Source of the DNA: Bradyrhizobium sp. AZCC 1693
Lineage (GTDB): Bacteria; Pseudomonadota; Alphaproteobacteria; Rhizobiales; Xanthobacteraceae
NCBI RefSeq assembly: GCF_036924745.1
Contig: NZ_JAZHSD010000001.1
Coordinates: 2,108,001-2,172,000, forward strand
Length of the DNA stretch: 64,000 bases
Direction: 5' to 3'
Made by a program: the position numbers and the translations under genes. The notes under the pieces are model-generated. The model was not told the origin of the DNA. It did no database searches and saw only the letters and a list, made by a program, of their open reading frames with translations. Shown here piece by piece: positions 27,020 to 36,724 of this stretch (within the stretch, counting starts at the first letter, position 1; each line of letters begins with the position of its first letter).

Positions 27020-29340
27020 TCATGAACATTCTCACCAATCCCAAGAAGCTCCGCGGCTTTGAGCGATACGTCAAAGTCGACAACGTTTCACGCCGCAGCA
27101 TCCTGAAGGGCCTCGGGCTGGCCGGCGGCTTCGTTCTGGCCGCCCCCGTGATGTCGCGCCCCGGCCTTGCCGCATACCAGACCGGCGCGGATAAGATGCC
27201 GCACGGCACCGTGGTGGACCCGCGCGTGTTCGTCGCGATCGCACCGGACGGCATTGTCACGATCGTCGCCCACCGCGCCGAGATGGGAACCGGCGTCCGC
27301 ACCAGCCTGCCGATGATCGTCGCCGAAGAAATGGAGGCCGACTGGTCGCGCGTTCGAATCCAGCAGGCGCATGGCGACGAGGTCAAATTCGGCAACCAGG
27401 ACACCGACGGATCGCGCAGCACGCGTCACTACCTGATGCCGATGCGTCAGATCGGCGCTTCGGCCCGCACGATGCTGGAAGCCGCAGCGGCGAAACGCTG
27501 GGGTGTGCCGGCAACCGAAGTCAAGGCGGTCAACCACGAGGTCGTCCACAGTGCGAGCGGACGGCGCATTGGCTTTGGCGATCTGGCAGCCGATGCCGCC
27601 AAGGAATCCGTGCCGAGTGTCGAAGGCCTGAAGCTTAAAGACCCAAAGGATTTCCGCTATCTGGGCAAAGGCCAGATCAGCATGGTCGATCTCCGCGACA
27701 TCACGGTAGGCACCGCGCGTTACGGCGCCGACGTCCGCCTGCCCGGCATGAAATACGCCGTCATTGCCCGGCCGCCGGTGACCGGAGGCAAGGTCGTCTC
27801 GTTTGACGGGGCGGCGGCGATGAGAGTTTCCGGCGTCGAGAAGGTCATGGAAGTCAAGGGCTGGCCGTGGCCTTCAAAATTCCAGCCGCTCGGCGGCGTT
27901 GCGGTGATCGCGCGCAACACCGGCGCGGCGATCAAGGGCCGCGACGCCCTGAAGATCGTCTGGGACGATGGCGCCAATGGTAAATACGACTCGGTCGCCT
28001 ACCGGGCCGAACTCGAGGAAGCCGCACGGAAGCCCGGCCTGGTGGTGCGCAAGGAGGGCGACGTGGACGCCGCCTTGAAGGGCGCCGACAAGGTGATCGT
28101 GGGTGAGTACTATCTGCCGCATCTCGCCCATGTCGCCATGGAGACGCCGGTTGCAGTCGCAGACGTCAAGGGCGACAAGGCGGAGATCTGGGGGCCGGTG
28201 CAAAGCGCGGGCGGAACGCGCGAGGACGTCGCCAAAACGCTTGGCATCCCCCAAGAGAATGTCACCGTCAACGTGACGCTGCTCGGCGGCGGCTTCGGGC
28301 GCAAGTCGAAGTGCGATTTCGCCATCGAAGCCGCCCTGCTTTCAAAGGAACTCGGCGCCCCCGTAAAGGTGCAATGGACGCGGGAAGACGACGTTCGCAA
28401 CGGCTTCCTGCACACCGTCTCGGTGGAACGCATCGAGGCCGGCCTCGACAAGAGCGGCAAGGTGACGGCCTGGCGCCATCGCAGCGTCGCGCCGAGCATC
28501 GCCTCGACATTTGCCGACAAGACGGTGCATCAGGCGCCGTTTGAACTCGGCATGGGGCTTGTCGACATGCCCTTCGAAATCGCCAACGTCCAATGCGAGA
28601 ATCCGGAAGCGGCCGCGCATGCCCGCATCGGCTGGTTCCGCTCCGTATCGAACATCCCGCGCGCCTTCGCGGTGCAGTCGATGGTCGCCGAAATAGCCCA
28701 GGCTACCAAACGCGATCCAAAGGACATGCTGCTGGAGCTGATCGGCGCTCCTCGGATCGTCAAGCTCGATTCGGTGAAAGACCTCTGGAACTACGGCGAA
28801 CCCTATGACAGCTATCCGATCGATACCGCGCGTCTTCGCAAGGTCGTCGAGCTGGTCGCGGACAAGGGCGGCTGGGGCCGGTCCGTCCCCAAGGGACACG
28901 GGCTCGGCATTGCCGCGCATCGCAGCTTCGTCAGCTATATCGCGACGATCGTCGAGGTGGCCGTCGACGACAAGGGCAAGCTCACCGTGCCGCGGGTCGA
29001 TACCGCCATAGATTGCGGAACCTACGTCAATCCGGAGCGGATCCAGTCGCAGATCGAGGGCGCCGCGATCATGGGCATGAGCCTCGCCAAACATGGCGCG
29101 ATCATCTTCAAGGACGGCAAGGTGCAACAGGGGAATTTCGACGATTTCCCGGTGATCCGGATCGACGAATCCCCGACTATTACGAACGTCTACATCGTAC
29201 CTCCCGGCCCCGACACGCCGCCCAGCGGCGTCGGCGAGCCGGGAGTGCCGCCCTTCGCGCCGGCGCTGATCAACGCGATCTTCGCCGCGACCGGCAAGCG
29301 CATCCGCGCACTGCCGATCGGCAAGCAATTGGAGGCGTAA
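27016..29340 (+). CDS. Molybdopterin-binding large subunit (isoquinoline 1-oxidoreductase beta / aldehyde oxidase type)
   Basis: A 774-residue exported large subunit. A twin-arginine signal (SRRSILKGLGLAGGFVLAAPVMS) lies at about residues 24-46, so assembly in the cytoplasm and Tat export are predicted. GGGFGRKSKCDF and the C-terminal GVGEPGVPPFAPALINAIF match the Mo-cofactor and catalytic glutamate regions of the IorB-type family. Start ATG 27016 overlaps the small-subunit stop; ATG 27022 is an alternative. Such enzymes hydroxylate N-heterocycles or oxidise aldehydes. Location beside a PQQ dehydrogenase suggests sequential alcohol-to-aldehyde-to-acid oxidation in the periplasm (inference). 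Confidence 0.9.
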   Translation: MIMNILTNPKKLRGFERYVKVDNVSRRSILKGLGLAGGFVLAAPVMSRPGLAAYQTGADKMPHGTVVDPRVFVAIAPDGIVTIVAHRAEMGTGVRTSLPMIVAEEMEADWSRVRIQQAHGDEVKFGNQDTDGSRSTRHYLMPMRQIGASARTMLEAAAAKRWGVPATEVKAVNHEVVHSASGRRIGFGDLAADAAKESVPSVEGLKLKDPKDFRYLGKGQISMVDLRDITVGTARYGADVRLPGMKYAVIARPPVTGGKVVSFDGAAAMRVSGVEKVMEVKGWPWPSKFQPLGGVAVIARNTGAAIKGRDALKIVWDDGANGKYDSVAYRAELEEAARKPGLVVRKEGDVDAALKGADKVIVGEYYLPHLAHVAMETPVAVADVKGDKAEIWGPVQSAGGTREDVAKTLGIPQENVTVNVTLLGGGFGRKSKCDFAIEAALLSKELGAPVKVQWTREDDVRNGFLHTVSVERIEAGLDKSGKVTAWRHRSVAPSIASTFADKTVHQAPFELGMGLVDMPFEIANVQCENPEAAAHARIGWFRSVSNIPRAFAVQSMVAEIAQATKRDPKDMLLELIGAPRIVKLDSVKDLWNYGEPYDSYPIDTARLRKVVELVADKGGWGRSVPKGHGLGIAAHRSFVSYIATIVEVAVDDKGKLTVPRVDTAIDCGTYVNPERIQSQIEGAAIMGMSLAKHGAIIFKDGKVQQGNFDDFPVIRIDESPTITNVYIVPPGPDTPPSGVGEPGVPPFAPALINAIFAATGKRIRALPIGKQLEA

Positions 29341-29375
29341 AGGGAACGTCCTTGATCTGAGAGGAGTTCAGATCG

Positions 29376-29639
29376 ATGAAGCCCAACTCAATGGCGCTCG
29401 CGGTGTCGCTACTGTCGAGCGTCCTTCTATTGAATGCTCAGGCGGCGACCGCTCAAACCACGTCGCCGCCGAGCACAACCGCAACGCGGCCGGCGACGCC
29501 ACCGCCCGGGCAAACCTCCATGCCAAACGAAAGCCCGCCGGCCACAACAACTCAGACTACCGGCGAAGCCAATCGCGATCCTGTCGTGAAGAAAATGAAC
29601 GAGGACGAAAAGCAGAAGGTCGCGACCAAAGGCAAGTAA
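29376..29639 (+). CDS. Small exported Pro/Thr-rich protein, function unknown
   Basis: An 87-residue protein with a signal peptide (MALAVSLLSSVLLLNAQAATA, cleavage near ATA-Q). The mature part is low-complexity, rich in Thr, Pro and Ser, and ends with a charged tail (DPVVKKMNEDEKQKVATKGK). GAGGAGTT lies just upstream of the ATG at 29376. It follows the molybdenum hydroxylase by 35 bp and is probably co-transcribed. I do not recognise a domain. The tail is lysine-rich, so an envelope or scaffold role is possible but unproven. Confidence 0.65.
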   Translation: MKPNSMALAVSLLSSVLLLNAQAATAQTTSPPSTTATRPATPPPGQTSMPNESPPATTTQTTGEANRDPVVKKMNEDEKQKVATKGK

Positions 29640-29709
29640 CGCCAGCACCGGAAGCCATGAGCTGCAGCCCAGTCAGCCGATCCATGGTGACGCGCCCCGA
29701 ACCTGGTCG

Positions 29710-30576
<867 letters not shown>

Positions 30577-30622
30577 TCCTTGTGCCTCTTAGAGATGTTT
30601 TTTGGGGACGCTCACCGGACGA

Positions 30623-31159
30623 CTAGCCCGGCTTCGCTGTGATGTCCGGGTGCGTTGCTGCTGCGCCATCGAACGCGATACGCAGCCAGTTTGCTTCTTC
30701 AAGCCACTTTTCCTCGAGGTTGCTGCCCGCGCCCTTTCGATCGACGACAACGAACGGATTGGCGTCTGCAGTGACAAGCAGCGGATGATGCCAGCAATTT
30801 CTCGCGTAGTTCACGCCCTGCCGTCCCGACGCGGCAAATGCCCGGTAGCTCGACGGGATGCCCGGATCTGCGCAAACGACCACCAGCCAGGGCACTTCGT
30901 TCAACGGGACGAAAAGCTGGCTTCCGAGCGGATGGCGCTCCATCATCTTGATGATCATCGGCGCCGGTCTCACTGCGCCGATGAACAGACTGATATTGAC
31001 CTCTCCGCCTGCCGAGGCGACGTCAATTTTCGCCAGGTCGTCATAACGTCTGGCGAATCCCTCGTTGATCATTTTCGGCTTCACATCTTCCGTCCCGACG
31101 ACCTCACCGAAAGGCGCAAACTCCGCCTTTGTCAAAGGTGCAACCGAAAGCGCCAGCAT
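30623..31159 (-). CDS. allA: Ureidoglycolate lyase
   Basis: A 178-residue enzyme splitting ureidoglycolate to glyoxylate and urea. FAPFGEVV, ERHPLGSQLFVPL, YRAFAASGRQGVNYARNCWHHPL and FVVVDRKG are the family landmarks. GGAG lies about 9 nt before ATG 31159. Urea release here, rather than two ammonia molecules, implies that urease or uptake of urea completes the pathway elsewhere. It lies between dctA-like and allE genes on the same strand. Confidence 0.95.
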   Translation of the reverse strand: MLALSVAPLTKAEFAPFGEVVGTEDVKPKMINEGFARRYDDLAKIDVASAGGEVNISLFIGAVRPAPMIIKMMERHPLGSQLFVPLNEVPWLVVVCADPGIPSSYRAFAASGRQGVNYARNCWHHPLLVTADANPFVVVDRKGAGSNLEEKWLEEANWLRIAFDGAAATHPDITAKPG

Positions 31160-31246
31160 CGTTCAAACTCCGATCAGCTTCGAGCGTGGCGGGGCGTCCA
31201 GATCGGCCGCCCGGTCTAGCCGATACCGGACGCCTTGTGCCTGATA

Positions 31247-32581
31247 TCAGGTCGTCTGCAGCTGCGCTCCCGCGGCGTCCAGGCCCACCGGATCGATCTC
31301 CGCCTCCACACTCACGGGATCGGCCTGCCCATTCAGGACCCGATGCGCCTTCTCCCGATCGATGTCGCCTTCCCATGAGGCCACGGCGACCGTGGCGACG
31401 CAATTCCCGATATAGTTACCCAGCGCACGTGCGATGCCGATGAACCAATCCACCGACAGGATCAGCACTAATCCGATGGCAGGAATGGCCGGGATCGCTG
31501 CGAGGGTGGCCGCAAGCACGACGATGGCCGAGCCGGGAACGCCGTGAGCGCCCTTCGATGTCAGGAGGGCAACGCCGAGAATTGCCAGAAGATCACCCGT
31601 GGCCAGCGGCGTATTGGTCGCCTGGGCAATGAACACTGCAGCCAGCGTCAGGTAGATCGAGAACGCATCCAGATTGAACGAATATCCCGTTGGGATTACC
31701 AGTCCGACGGTCGACGGCTTGATGCCAAGAAGCTCGAGCTTGCGCATGGTCTGCGGAAGCACGCTGTCTCCGGCCGCCGTGCCGAGTACGATCGTCAGTT
31801 CCTCGCGCAAGTAGCGGAGCAGCTTGAACAAGCTGAAGCCGGAAAAGCGCATGACCGCGCCCAACACGACGACGACAAAAACGGCCACGGCCACATAGAA
31901 CAGGGCGACGAGACCGCCGAGTTGCTTGAGCGAGCCGATGCCGTACTTGCCGACCGTAAATGCGATCGCCCCAAACACACCGAGCGGAGCCAACCTGACG
32001 ACGAAATTCATCATCTTGAAGACGACGTCACTCACACGTCCGATGAAATCCGTCACCGGCCTCGCCCGCTCGCCACACAAGGAGACGGCACAGCCAAACA
32101 TGATCGAGACGATCAGCACCTGCAGAATGTCGCCGGTCGTGAAGGCTCCGACCACCGTCGAGGGAATGAGTTTCATAAGGAATTCCGAGACACCGCCGCC
32201 GGCGACCTGGGCCGCCGCCTGACTGAAGCCGCTCAACGCTTTTGCATCCAGCGTCTTCGGATCGATGTTCATCCCGGTGCCGGGCTGGAAGTAATAGGCG
32301 AGCGCGATCCCGAGCGCCAACGCGATCGTCGTGATGATCTCGAAGTATATCAGCGCGCGCACCCCGACCCGTCCGACCTTCGACAAATCCCCGGCGGCGG
32401 CGATCCCGTGCACGACAACGCAAAACACGATCACCGGAACCAGCATCTTGATGAGCTTGATGAAGCCGTCGCCCAGCGGTTTCATCTGAAGAGCGGCATC
32501 CGGGTGAGCCATGCCAAGCGCAATACCAAGGGCCAGCGCCACGATGACCTGAAAGAAGAGTGACTTGAATAACCTTGGCAC
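31247..32581 (-). CDS. dctA: C4-dicarboxylate:cation symporter, DctA family
   Basis: A roughly 444-residue inner-membrane protein of the dicarboxylate/amino acid:cation symporter family with about eight helices and two re-entrant loops. Signature stretches are TAAGDSVLPQTMRKLELLG, VIPTGYSFNLDAFSIYLTLA and SKGAHGVPGSAIVVLAATL. I prefer GTG 32581, with GAGGGAA just upstream, over the ATG at 32611, which has no ribosome-binding site. As first gene of the dctA-allA-allE unit it may import a dicarboxylate or possibly a ureide, so the general DctA name is a family call and not proof of succinate specificity. Confidence 0.88.
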   Translation of the reverse strand: MPRLFKSLFFQVIVALALGIALGMAHPDAALQMKPLGDGFIKLIKMLVPVIVFCVVVHGIAAAGDLSKVGRVGVRALIYFEIITTIALALGIALAYYFQPGTGMNIDPKTLDAKALSGFSQAAAQVAGGGVSEFLMKLIPSTVVGAFTTGDILQVLIVSIMFGCAVSLCGERARPVTDFIGRVSDVVFKMMNFVVRLAPLGVFGAIAFTVGKYGIGSLKQLGGLVALFYVAVAVFVVVVLGAVMRFSGFSLFKLLRYLREELTIVLGTAAGDSVLPQTMRKLELLGIKPSTVGLVIPTGYSFNLDAFSIYLTLAAVFIAQATNTPLATGDLLAILGVALLTSKGAHGVPGSAIVVLAATLAAIPAIPAIGLVLILSVDWFIGIARALGNYIGNCVATVAVASWEGDIDREKAHRVLNGQADPVSVEAEIDPVGLDAAGAQLQTT

Positions 32582-32719
32582 GGCGTTCCCTCGCTTGGTC
32601 GGTGTTTCCATTTGATGTGGCTTCGTCGGCCCGCTCGGGTGCCACTTTTGCTTTTAATCGCGACGCAGACGTCGCTTGCCCCACCGGACTTCCGCCTTGC
32701 CCGCGCACCAAGCCATTCG

Positions 32720-32760
32720 TTGACCATGCAGCTCCAAGTGTCCAATATATAGAACGACAC
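32720..32760 (+). promoter_or_regulatory. Candidate lysR promoter and operator
   Basis: TTGACC at 32720-32725 with AATATA at 32744-32749 (18-bp spacer) forms a plausible promoter toward the regulator at 32779. GTGTC at 32739-32743 and GACAC at 32756-32760 form an inverted repeat over the -10 element, in the divergent dctA/lysR gap. This arrangement fits autoregulation by a LysR protein. Confidence 0.4.
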
Positions 32761-32778
32761 GATCAAGAGGAAAACCCT

Positions 32779-33696
32779 ATGGATCTCCGCCAGCTCCGGT
32801 ACTTCATTGCGGTGGCCGAGGAGCGCAGCTTCACCGCTGCGGCGCGACGATTGAATCTTTCGCAGCCTCCCCTCAGCCAACACATCCAGTCGCTCGAAGC
32901 GGCGTTAGGAACGCAGCTCCTCTACAGAACCAGTCGCAAGGTCGAGTTGACCCAGGCCGGAGAAGCGCTCCTGGCCCGCGCGCGCGCCATTCAACAGCAG
33001 ATCAAACTGGCCGAGGACGAGGTCCATTCAATCGGCGCCGGCCTGGTCGGGACCCTCGACATCGGAGCAACCGGCTCCATCCTGCGCGGACGCCTGGCCG
33101 ACCTGCTCGCCGCGTATCGAAAGGACGCGCCTTCGGTAAAGATGACGGTGCATGAGCAGGCGCCGGCCCTGCAGATCGCGGCTCTCCTCAACCGCACGAC
33201 AAACATCAGCCTGAATCGCAGCATCCCGACCGAGCATCTGCTCCGCAGCGAGCTCGCGTGGTCGGAAGAGGTTGTGGTTGCGATGCAAAAGACGCATCCA
33301 CTGGCGCGACGCAAGCGCATCGCCCTCGGCGACCTTGCGTCGGAGGATCAGATTATCCTGCAGCCCGAAAGTTCTCAATTTGCGCGCTACATCCAGAAAT
33401 GCTGTGTCGACGCCGGCTTTTTGCCGCGGGTTTCCCAGCAAGTCATCGATGCACAGTCGGTCCCCAGTCTGATCGCCGCTGGCTTCGGAGTAGCCCTGGT
33501 CCCACAATCAATTGCCCGCTTCACGACCGACGAAATCGTATTCCGGCCAATCAGGCCTTCGCCGCCATCCGCCGATGTCTTCCTCGTGTTCAGAAAAGAC
33601 GAGACGTCGATGGTCGTCCACAACTTCATCAAGCTGGCACGTCGTTTTCTCAGCCAGAAACGCAATTCAGGCTACCCGGCCGCTGCCAGAAGCTGA
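32779..33696 (+). CDS. LysR-family transcriptional regulator
   Basis: A 305-residue LysR protein. The N-terminal helix-turn-helix is MDLRQLRYFIAVAEERSFTAAARRLNLSQ (shown over residues 1-29 in family register); the effector domain starts at about residue 90 (GTLDIGATGSIL). It belongs to the branch with BenM/CatR-like starts. AAGAGGAAA precedes the ATG at 32779. It is divergent from the dctA-allA-allE unit, which is its most likely target, with a ureide, allantoate or dicarboxylate as possible inducer. Confidence 0.9.
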   Translation: MDLRQLRYFIAVAEERSFTAAARRLNLSQPPLSQHIQSLEAALGTQLLYRTSRKVELTQAGEALLARARAIQQQIKLAEDEVHSIGAGLVGTLDIGATGSILRGRLADLLAAYRKDAPSVKMTVHEQAPALQIAALLNRTTNISLNRSIPTEHLLRSELAWSEEVVVAMQKTHPLARRKRIALGDLASEDQIILQPESSQFARYIQKCCVDAGFLPRVSQQVIDAQSVPSLIAAGFGVALVPQSIARFTTDEIVFRPIRPSPPSADVFLVFRKDETSMVVHNFIKLARRFLSQKRNSGYPAAARS

Positions 33697-33960
33697 TCGT
33701 CGGTCCGGTGGATTCCTGGGCGACGACGCCGATCGAGTGGCAGATCGACGCCCCTTGCGTCGGGCACTCGATGAGACCGATCCGCTCCCGCGGAGCTTTC
33801 CTGGCGCCTGTCGGCAATGTAACTTTGATATAGCCGGTTTTCACAGTCACTAATTCAGCAATGACGGCTGATCGACTACGGTTCGCCCGCCATCGATTGG
33901 CACGACGGCCATCCGTTCGGTCGCTGCAAACCCGTTCACTATCCGATGAGGTCCACCGTG

Positions 33961-34866
33961 ATGCGCCTGCCACTGACCATGCTTGCCGTTGCCCTGATCG
34001 CCGTCCCTGCGCATGCAAGCGAGCTGACCGGGACACTCCAGAAAGTCAAGGAGACCAACAAGATCATCCTCGGCATCCAGGAAGCATCGGTGCCCTTCAG
34101 CTATCTGGACGGCGACCAGAAGGCGATTGGCTACGCCGTCGACATCTGCATGAAAATCGTGGACGCGGTTAAGCACCAACTCAACCTCTCCAACGTGACC
34201 GTTGAGACGCTCCCGGTGACGTCGTCCAACCGCATTCCGCTCATGATGAATGGCACCGTCGATCTCGTCTGCTCTTCCACCACCAACAACGCTGAGCGGC
34301 AGCGCCAGGTGGCGTTCACGAATTCACATTTTCTGTCGGCGACGCGGTTTGCCGCACGGAAGGCCGACAACATCCGCACGATCGACCAGTTGAAAGGCAA
34401 GCCGGTCGTTGCGATATCGGGCTCGACCAACATGGTGCAGCTCAACCAGGTCAATAACGCCCGCAATCTCGGCGTCACGCCGCTGGCGGCAAAGGATCAG
34501 GCGGAAGCCTTCCTCATGCTGGAAACCGGCCGCGCCGCCGCCTACGTCCTCGATGACGTGCAGCTCGCCGTCGCGGTCGCAAGGTCGAAGGACCCGTCTG
34601 CCTACATCGTCAGCGAAGAAGCCTTCTCCAAGGCCGAACCCTACGGGATCATGCTGCGCAAGGATGATGCAGCCTTCAAGGCCGTGGCAGATCGTGCGAC
34701 CGCGGAACTTTACCGAAGCCCGGAGATCGAGACGATTTACAAAAAGTGGTTCGAAGCGCCGGTCCCGCCGAACGGGCTCAATTTCAAGACTCCGATGACG
34801 GCCGTCCTGCGCAGCGCCTTTGCGCATCCGTCGGACAATCCGGACCCCGCAAGCTACGAGCGCTGA
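33961..34866 (+). CDS. Polar amino acid ABC transporter binding protein (glutamate/aspartate type), orphan
   Basis: A 301-residue periplasmic solute-binding protein of family 3. Signal peptide MRLPLTMLAVALIAVPAHA; mature features are ILGIQEASVPFSYLDGDQKAIGYAVDIC, IPLMMNGTVDLVCSSTTNN and EPYGIMLRKDD, as in GltI-type proteins. ATG 33961 is chosen because GAGG lies 9 nt upstream; ATG 33946 is in frame. No permease or ATPase gene follows: the next gene is convergent. It therefore uses transporter subunits encoded elsewhere or acts as a sensor component. Confidence 0.88.
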   Translation: MRLPLTMLAVALIAVPAHASELTGTLQKVKETNKIILGIQEASVPFSYLDGDQKAIGYAVDICMKIVDAVKHQLNLSNVTVETLPVTSSNRIPLMMNGTVDLVCSSTTNNAERQRQVAFTNSHFLSATRFAARKADNIRTIDQLKGKPVVAISGSTNMVQLNQVNNARNLGVTPLAAKDQAEAFLMLETGRAAAYVLDDVQLAVAVARSKDPSAYIVSEEAFSKAEPYGIMLRKDDAAFKAVADRATAELYRSPEIETIYKKWFEAPVPPNGLNFKTPMTAVLRSAFAHPSDNPDPASYER

Positions 34867-34947
34867 CGATACGCCGCCGCAGAAGCCTCTGCCTCGGCTC
34901 CGCCCGAGTCCTCACCCGCCCTGCTCTCGCCTGTCAACCGGCGGACT

Positions 34948-36063
34948 TCACGCCGCCAGAATTTTCTCGGGCACCGCCGCCGGCAAATTCTGGCTGTCGG
35001 CGACCGCACGGTTGGTGATCTGCCCGCGATGCACGTTGAGCCCCGCGCGCAGATGCGGATCCTCGATCAGGGCGCGGATGCCCTTCCCGGCCAGCGCAAG
35101 GCCGAACGGCAGCGTGGCATTATTGAGCGCGTGGCTCGACGTCACCGGCACGGCGCCCGGCATGTTGGCAACACAGTAATGCACGATCTCGTCAACCAGA
35201 TAGGTCGGCGCCTGATGGGTCGTCGGCCGCGACGTCTCGAAGCAGCCCCCTTGGTCGATTGCGACGTCGACCAGCACGGCGCGGCGCTTCATGCGGGCGA
35301 GATGTGCACGGGAAACCAGTTTCGGCGCGCTGGCGCCCGGCACCAGCACCGCGCCGATGACGACGTCGGCGCCGATGATCTCTTCCTCGATCGCTTCCAG
35401 CGTCGCATAACGCGTGCGAACGCGACCGAGGAACATTTCATCGAGGACACGAAGGCGCGGCAGCGAGCGGTCAAGGATGACGATATCAGCGCCAAGACCT
35501 GCCGCCATCCGCGCGGCGTGCGTACCGACCACGCCACCGCCGATCACCGCGATCCTGCTCGGAGCGACGCCGGGCACCCCGCCGATCAGCTTGCCCATGC
35601 CATCGGCCGATTTTCGCAAGGCGGCGCCCGCCGCCTCGATCGCCAGCCGTCCCGCCACCTCGCTCATCGGCGCCAGCAGCGGGAGCCCGCCATGGGCGTC
35701 CGTCACCGTCTCGTAGGCGACCGCGGTGCAGCCTGATGCGAGAAGCCCCTTGGTCTGCGCGGCGTCTGGCGCAAGGTGCAGATAGGTGAAGAGGATCTGG
35801 TTCTCGCGAAGCTGGCGCCATTCTGTCGGCTGCGGTTCCTTGACCTTGACCACCATGTCGGCGGTCGCGAAGATCTCGGCTGCCGTGTCCATGATTGCTG
35901 CGCCGGCCGAACGGTAGATATCATCACTGGCGCCAATGCCGAGTCCGGCGCCCTGCTCGACGATCACGTCGTGTCCATGCGCCACATATTCCCGCACCGA
36001 CGCCGGCGTCAGGCCAACGCGATATTCCTCGACCTTGATTTCCCTGGGCACACCGACCCGCAT
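34948..36063 (-). CDS. ald: Alanine dehydrogenase
   Basis: A 371-residue NAD-dependent enzyme that interconverts L-alanine and pyruvate plus ammonia. MRVGVPREIKVEEYRVGLTPA, EPQPTEW, FTYLHLA, the NAD-binding IAVIGGGVVGTHAARMA, VDVAIDQGGCFETSRPTTH and YCVANMPGAVPVTSSHALN are all family hallmarks. Start 36063 has GCAGGAG upstream. It is divergent from an Lrp-type regulator with a short AT-rich spacer, the common ald/aldR arrangement, and probably serves alanine catabolism. Confidence 0.97.
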   Translation of the reverse strand: MRVGVPREIKVEEYRVGLTPASVREYVAHGHDVIVEQGAGLGIGASDDIYRSAGAAIMDTAAEIFATADMVVKVKEPQPTEWRQLRENQILFTYLHLAPDAAQTKGLLASGCTAVAYETVTDAHGGLPLLAPMSEVAGRLAIEAAGAALRKSADGMGKLIGGVPGVAPSRIAVIGGGVVGTHAARMAAGLGADIVILDRSLPRLRVLDEMFLGRVRTRYATLEAIEEEIIGADVVIGAVLVPGASAPKLVSRAHLARMKRRAVLVDVAIDQGGCFETSRPTTHQAPTYLVDEIVHYCVANMPGAVPVTSSHALNNATLPFGLALAGKGIRALIEDPHLRAGLNVHRGQITNRAVADSQNLPAAVPEKILAA

Positions 36064-36162
36064 GGCCTTGCTCCTGCACTGGAAGCTGTTGTCCGATGCC
36101 AAGAAAACTACGCCTGAACGAGCAACGCTTCTCTGCGAATTGCGGCTTGCAGGGAGCAATTT

Positions 36163-36179
36163 GCGCAGATATTCTGCGC
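36163..36179. promoter_or_regulatory. Perfect palindrome in the ald/lrp divergent spacer
   Basis: GCGCAGA-TAT-TCTGCGC has seven-base arms around a three-base spacer. It lies 30 bp before the regulator start and about 100 bp before ald, followed by an AT-rich tract (AATAATAAATATTAG). A 15-17 bp palindrome of this shape is a typical Lrp/AsnC-family site, so the neighbouring regulator probably binds here. Confidence 0.55.
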
Positions 36180-36208
36180 CTGAATAATAAATATTAGAGA
36201 ATTATGGC

Positions 36209-36682
36209 GTGATCGAGCTGGATCGTATTGACCTTCGGATTCTGGCTGAATTGCTCTCTGATGCAAGGGCAAGCCAGATCGAACTCGCCGAAAAGGTCGG
36301 CCTGTCGCCGACCGCCTGCGCGCGTCGCATTCGTCAGCTCGAGGAAGCCGGCATCATTCGCGGCTATCGGGCCGACCTCGAACCGACTGCGCTCGGACTC
36401 GTCACTACCGTTGTCGTCACCATCACGCTGGAAAAACAGAGCGAGGAATATCTTGCCGCTTTCGAAGCGGCCATCGCCTGTTGTCCCGACGTGGTGTCCT
36501 GCCACCTGATGTCGGGCAGCGATGATTATCATCTGCAGGTGATCGCGCGCGACATCGCGGACTTCGAGCGGATCCACAAGCAGCATCTTTCGCGGATGCC
36601 CGGCGTCGCGCGCATCCATTCGAGCTTTGCGATGCGCGAAGTGGTTCGCAGGGCGATACCTGAAACGGCGCTACAGCGTTAA
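36209..36682 (+). CDS. Lrp/AsnC-family regulator (AldR-like)
   Basis: A 157-residue regulator: winged helix-turn-helix at about residues 5-60 (QIELAEKVGLSPTACARRIRQLEEAGII) and an RAM ligand-binding domain from about 65 onward (VCHLMSGSDDYHLQVIARD). The start is GTG 36209; the overlapping ATG at 36204 reads straight into a stop. Divergence from ald makes alanine-responsive activation of ald the probable role, as for AldR proteins. Confidence 0.92.
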   Translation: MIELDRIDLRILAELLSDARASQIELAEKVGLSPTACARRIRQLEEAGIIRGYRADLEPTALGLVTTVVVTITLEKQSEEYLAAFEAAIACCPDVVSCHLMSGSDDYHLQVIARDIADFERIHKQHLSRMPGVARIHSSFAMREVVRRAIPETALQR

Positions 36683-36724
36683 CTCCACCGATCGTAGTCG
36701 TCCATCCCCCTGAAAAGGTGGACG

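Noticed and set aside
29376..29639. Lanmodulin-like metal-binding protein beside the quinoprotein module
   Set aside because: The small exported protein has no EF-hand loops; its mature part is Thr/Pro-rich with a lysine tail.
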